Shown: piece after piece, positions 4,428 to 5,404 of the stretch
Layout of the letters: every line of letters starts with the position of its first letter
Position numbering within the stretch: position 1 is the first letter of the stretch
Origin: Bacteroidota bacterium
Lineage (GTDB): Bacteria; Bacteroidota; Bacteroidia; Flavobacteriales; Flavobacteriaceae
Direction of reading: 5' to 3'
DNA length: 5,404 bases
NCBI GenBank assembly: GCA_024278565.1
Contig: JAJRSY010000294.1
Location: 1 to 5,404, forward strand
Program-made: the position numbers and the translations under genes
Notes under the pieces: model-generated
Seen by the model: only the letters and a program-made list of their open reading frames with translations
Told to the model about the DNA's origin: nothing
The model's database searches: none

Positions 4428-5404
4428 CTATTTTATCGGTTTTTGCATTTTTTCTCGCCAATTTAAAACTAACGCAATAAAAATAGAGAGCATTAACCCC
4501 AAAACAAATCCCACTGCAACAATTAACCCTTTTTTAGGGCTTACGGGTTTTTCTGCCACAATCGCAGGGTCAATGACTTTAAAGACATACTCTTTATTCA
4601 CCTCTGCAAACGTTATTTTTTTCACCTGTTCTTCCACCATCTTTAACGCAATCATTCGTAAATCTTGCAGTTCAATGCTGGGGAGCTTATCCTGGATATA
4701 AATCATAATGTCTTTTGATTCTACAATGGCTTCTTGGCGCAGTTCATCATCCACTCGTTGCACTAACTCATTTGCCCAAACCATTGCCTGAACGGGATCT
4801 TCCCAAGAAATTTTTAAACGCATTAACCCCGTTTTTCCTTCCTCAGAAATAGAGAGAATTTGTTTAAATAAATTGACCGATTCCATCATACTCGGCTCAC
4901 CTTCAGATAAAACCTCCTGTCCCTCATACGTTAGAGCCAGCTTATTGTCTTGTTGCCCTATCAAGCTGGTTTTAAGCCTCGCAATCATGCCCTCTTTTTT
5001 AGGATTCCAATGTTGCTTATCCCCATCCCAACGTTCATGAAACAACACCTGCTTTAATGACGTTTCTTTAATATATTCAGACAAAAATCGATATGATTTT
5101 AAAATCGCCTGTGCCTCTTGTGTTTGAGAAATTCCATCAGACCCACCTGGGAGTGAAATCCCTGCCATACTGGCTAAGCCGCCATATTTAGCCAGTAGAT
5201 TATTCCCCCCCCCCTCAGATGAAACAGGCGCAATTAAAACCGTCGATTCATACTTTGGTGTCAAACTCATCGAAACCATAATCGCCACAAAAGTCACTAA
5301 AGTGGTTAAACTCATGATTAACGCTTTACGCCTCATTAAGCTTTGCCATAACTCCGATAAATCAATCTCATCTTCAGTAGAGTGCGCATCAGAAACTTGC
5401 TGAA
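4428..5404 (-). CDS. wzz: Wzz-family polysaccharide chain-length determinant (5' end lies outside the window)
   Basis: This is an inner-membrane polysaccharide co-polymerase that controls the length of O-antigen, capsule or exopolysaccharide chains. An ATG at 5336 is probably not the start: the frame stays open to the window edge, and the 22 added codons contain DEIDLSELW, typical of the cytoplasmic N-terminus of Wzz proteins. The true start lies just beyond base 5404. Numbering the 324 visible residues: TM1 is at about 27-48, a periplasmic domain follows with the family signature GGLASMAGISL at 74-84, then a helical, coiled-coil-prone stretch at about 205-265. The Pro-rich motif EKPVSPKK at 284-291 precedes TM2 at about 292-314, and a short basic tail ends the protein. 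There is no C-terminal tyrosine kinase domain, so it is not a Wzc-type protein. Oddity: residues EGGG at 63-66 are encoded by ten consecutive G. It lies upstream of the yjb/gfc genes on the same strand. Confidence 0.93.
   Translation of the reverse strand, partial: QQVSDAHSTEDEIDLSELWQSLMRRKALIMSLTTLVTFVAIMVSMSLTPKYESTVLIAPVSSEGGGNNLLAKYGGLASMAGISLPGGSDGISQTQEAQAILKSYRFLSEYIKETSLKQVLFHERWDGDKQHWNPKKEGMIARLKTSLIGQQDNKLALTYEGQEVLSEGEPSMMESVNLFKQILSISEEGKTGLMRLKISWEDPVQAMVWANELVQRVDDELRQEAIVESKDIMIYIQDKLPSIELQDLRMIALKMVEEQVKKITFAEVNKEYVFKVIDPAIVAEKPVSPKKGLIVAVGFVLGLMLSIFIALVLNWREKMQKPIK
5205..5214 (-). repeat. Poly-G tract (10 G on the coding strand) inside wzz
   Basis: Ten consecutive C on the plus strand give GAG followed by GGG GGG GGG in the wzz frame, just after TM1. 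Loss of one G leads to a TAG about 11 codons after the tract. Gain of one G gives a TAA two codons after it. The tract could therefore act as an on/off slippage site. Slippage itself is inferred. Confidence 0.8.

Noticed and set aside
5334..5336. ATG considered as the start of Wzz
   Set aside because: The open frame upstream encodes the typical Wzz N-terminal DEIDLSELW segment, so this ATG is internal.
1..5404. tRNA, rRNA, CRISPR array, insertion sequence or phage signature
   Set aside because: None was seen on either strand by reading. The spacers are short and all coding space is used by the minus-strand genes.

Overview
The window is AT-rich DNA (about 40% GC by eye) and every supportable gene lies on the minus strand, so it reads from right to left. 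Gene families and layout point to a gammaproteobacterium, possibly a free-living aquatic one. The genus cannot be fixed from this window.

From right to left: a Wzz-type polysaccharide chain-length regulator runs off the right edge (4428-5404). A 100-bp gap with a plausible sigma70-type promoter follows. Next is a small exported Ala/Gly-rich protein with a Gly-Thr-Thr tail (4055-4327), which resembles YjbE/GfcA. A stem-loop spans its stop codon and a strong intrinsic terminator follows at once. Then come YjbF/GfcB lipoprotein (3291-3971), YjbG/GfcC (2539-3294) and YjbH/GfcD outer-membrane protein (449-2539), whose ends overlap by 4 nt and 1 nt. After a 127-bp gap with its own candidate promoter there is a short exported helix-hairpin-helix protein of the ComEA type (61-321). 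Bases 1-60 hold no gene.

The central block is a yjbEFGH/gfcABCD exopolysaccharide or group 4 capsule secretion cassette. Inferred roles: Wzz sets glycan length at the inner membrane; YjbF, YjbG and YjbH form periplasmic and outer-membrane parts of the export or surface-assembly machinery; YjbE is a small, probably abundant exported accessory protein. Unlike the E. coli gfc locus, no wza, etp or etk gene follows yjbH here. The ComEA-like gene is probably a separate unit.

Two signals stand out. (1) Long in-frame G/C homopolymers sit in wzz (10 G), yjbG (9 C) and yjbH (7 G); a one-base slip in either direction in any of them creates a nearby stop, as in contingency (phase-variable) loci. (2) The terminator between yjbE and yjbF leaves only 38 nt before yjbF, which suggests that expression of yjbFGH depends on read-through.
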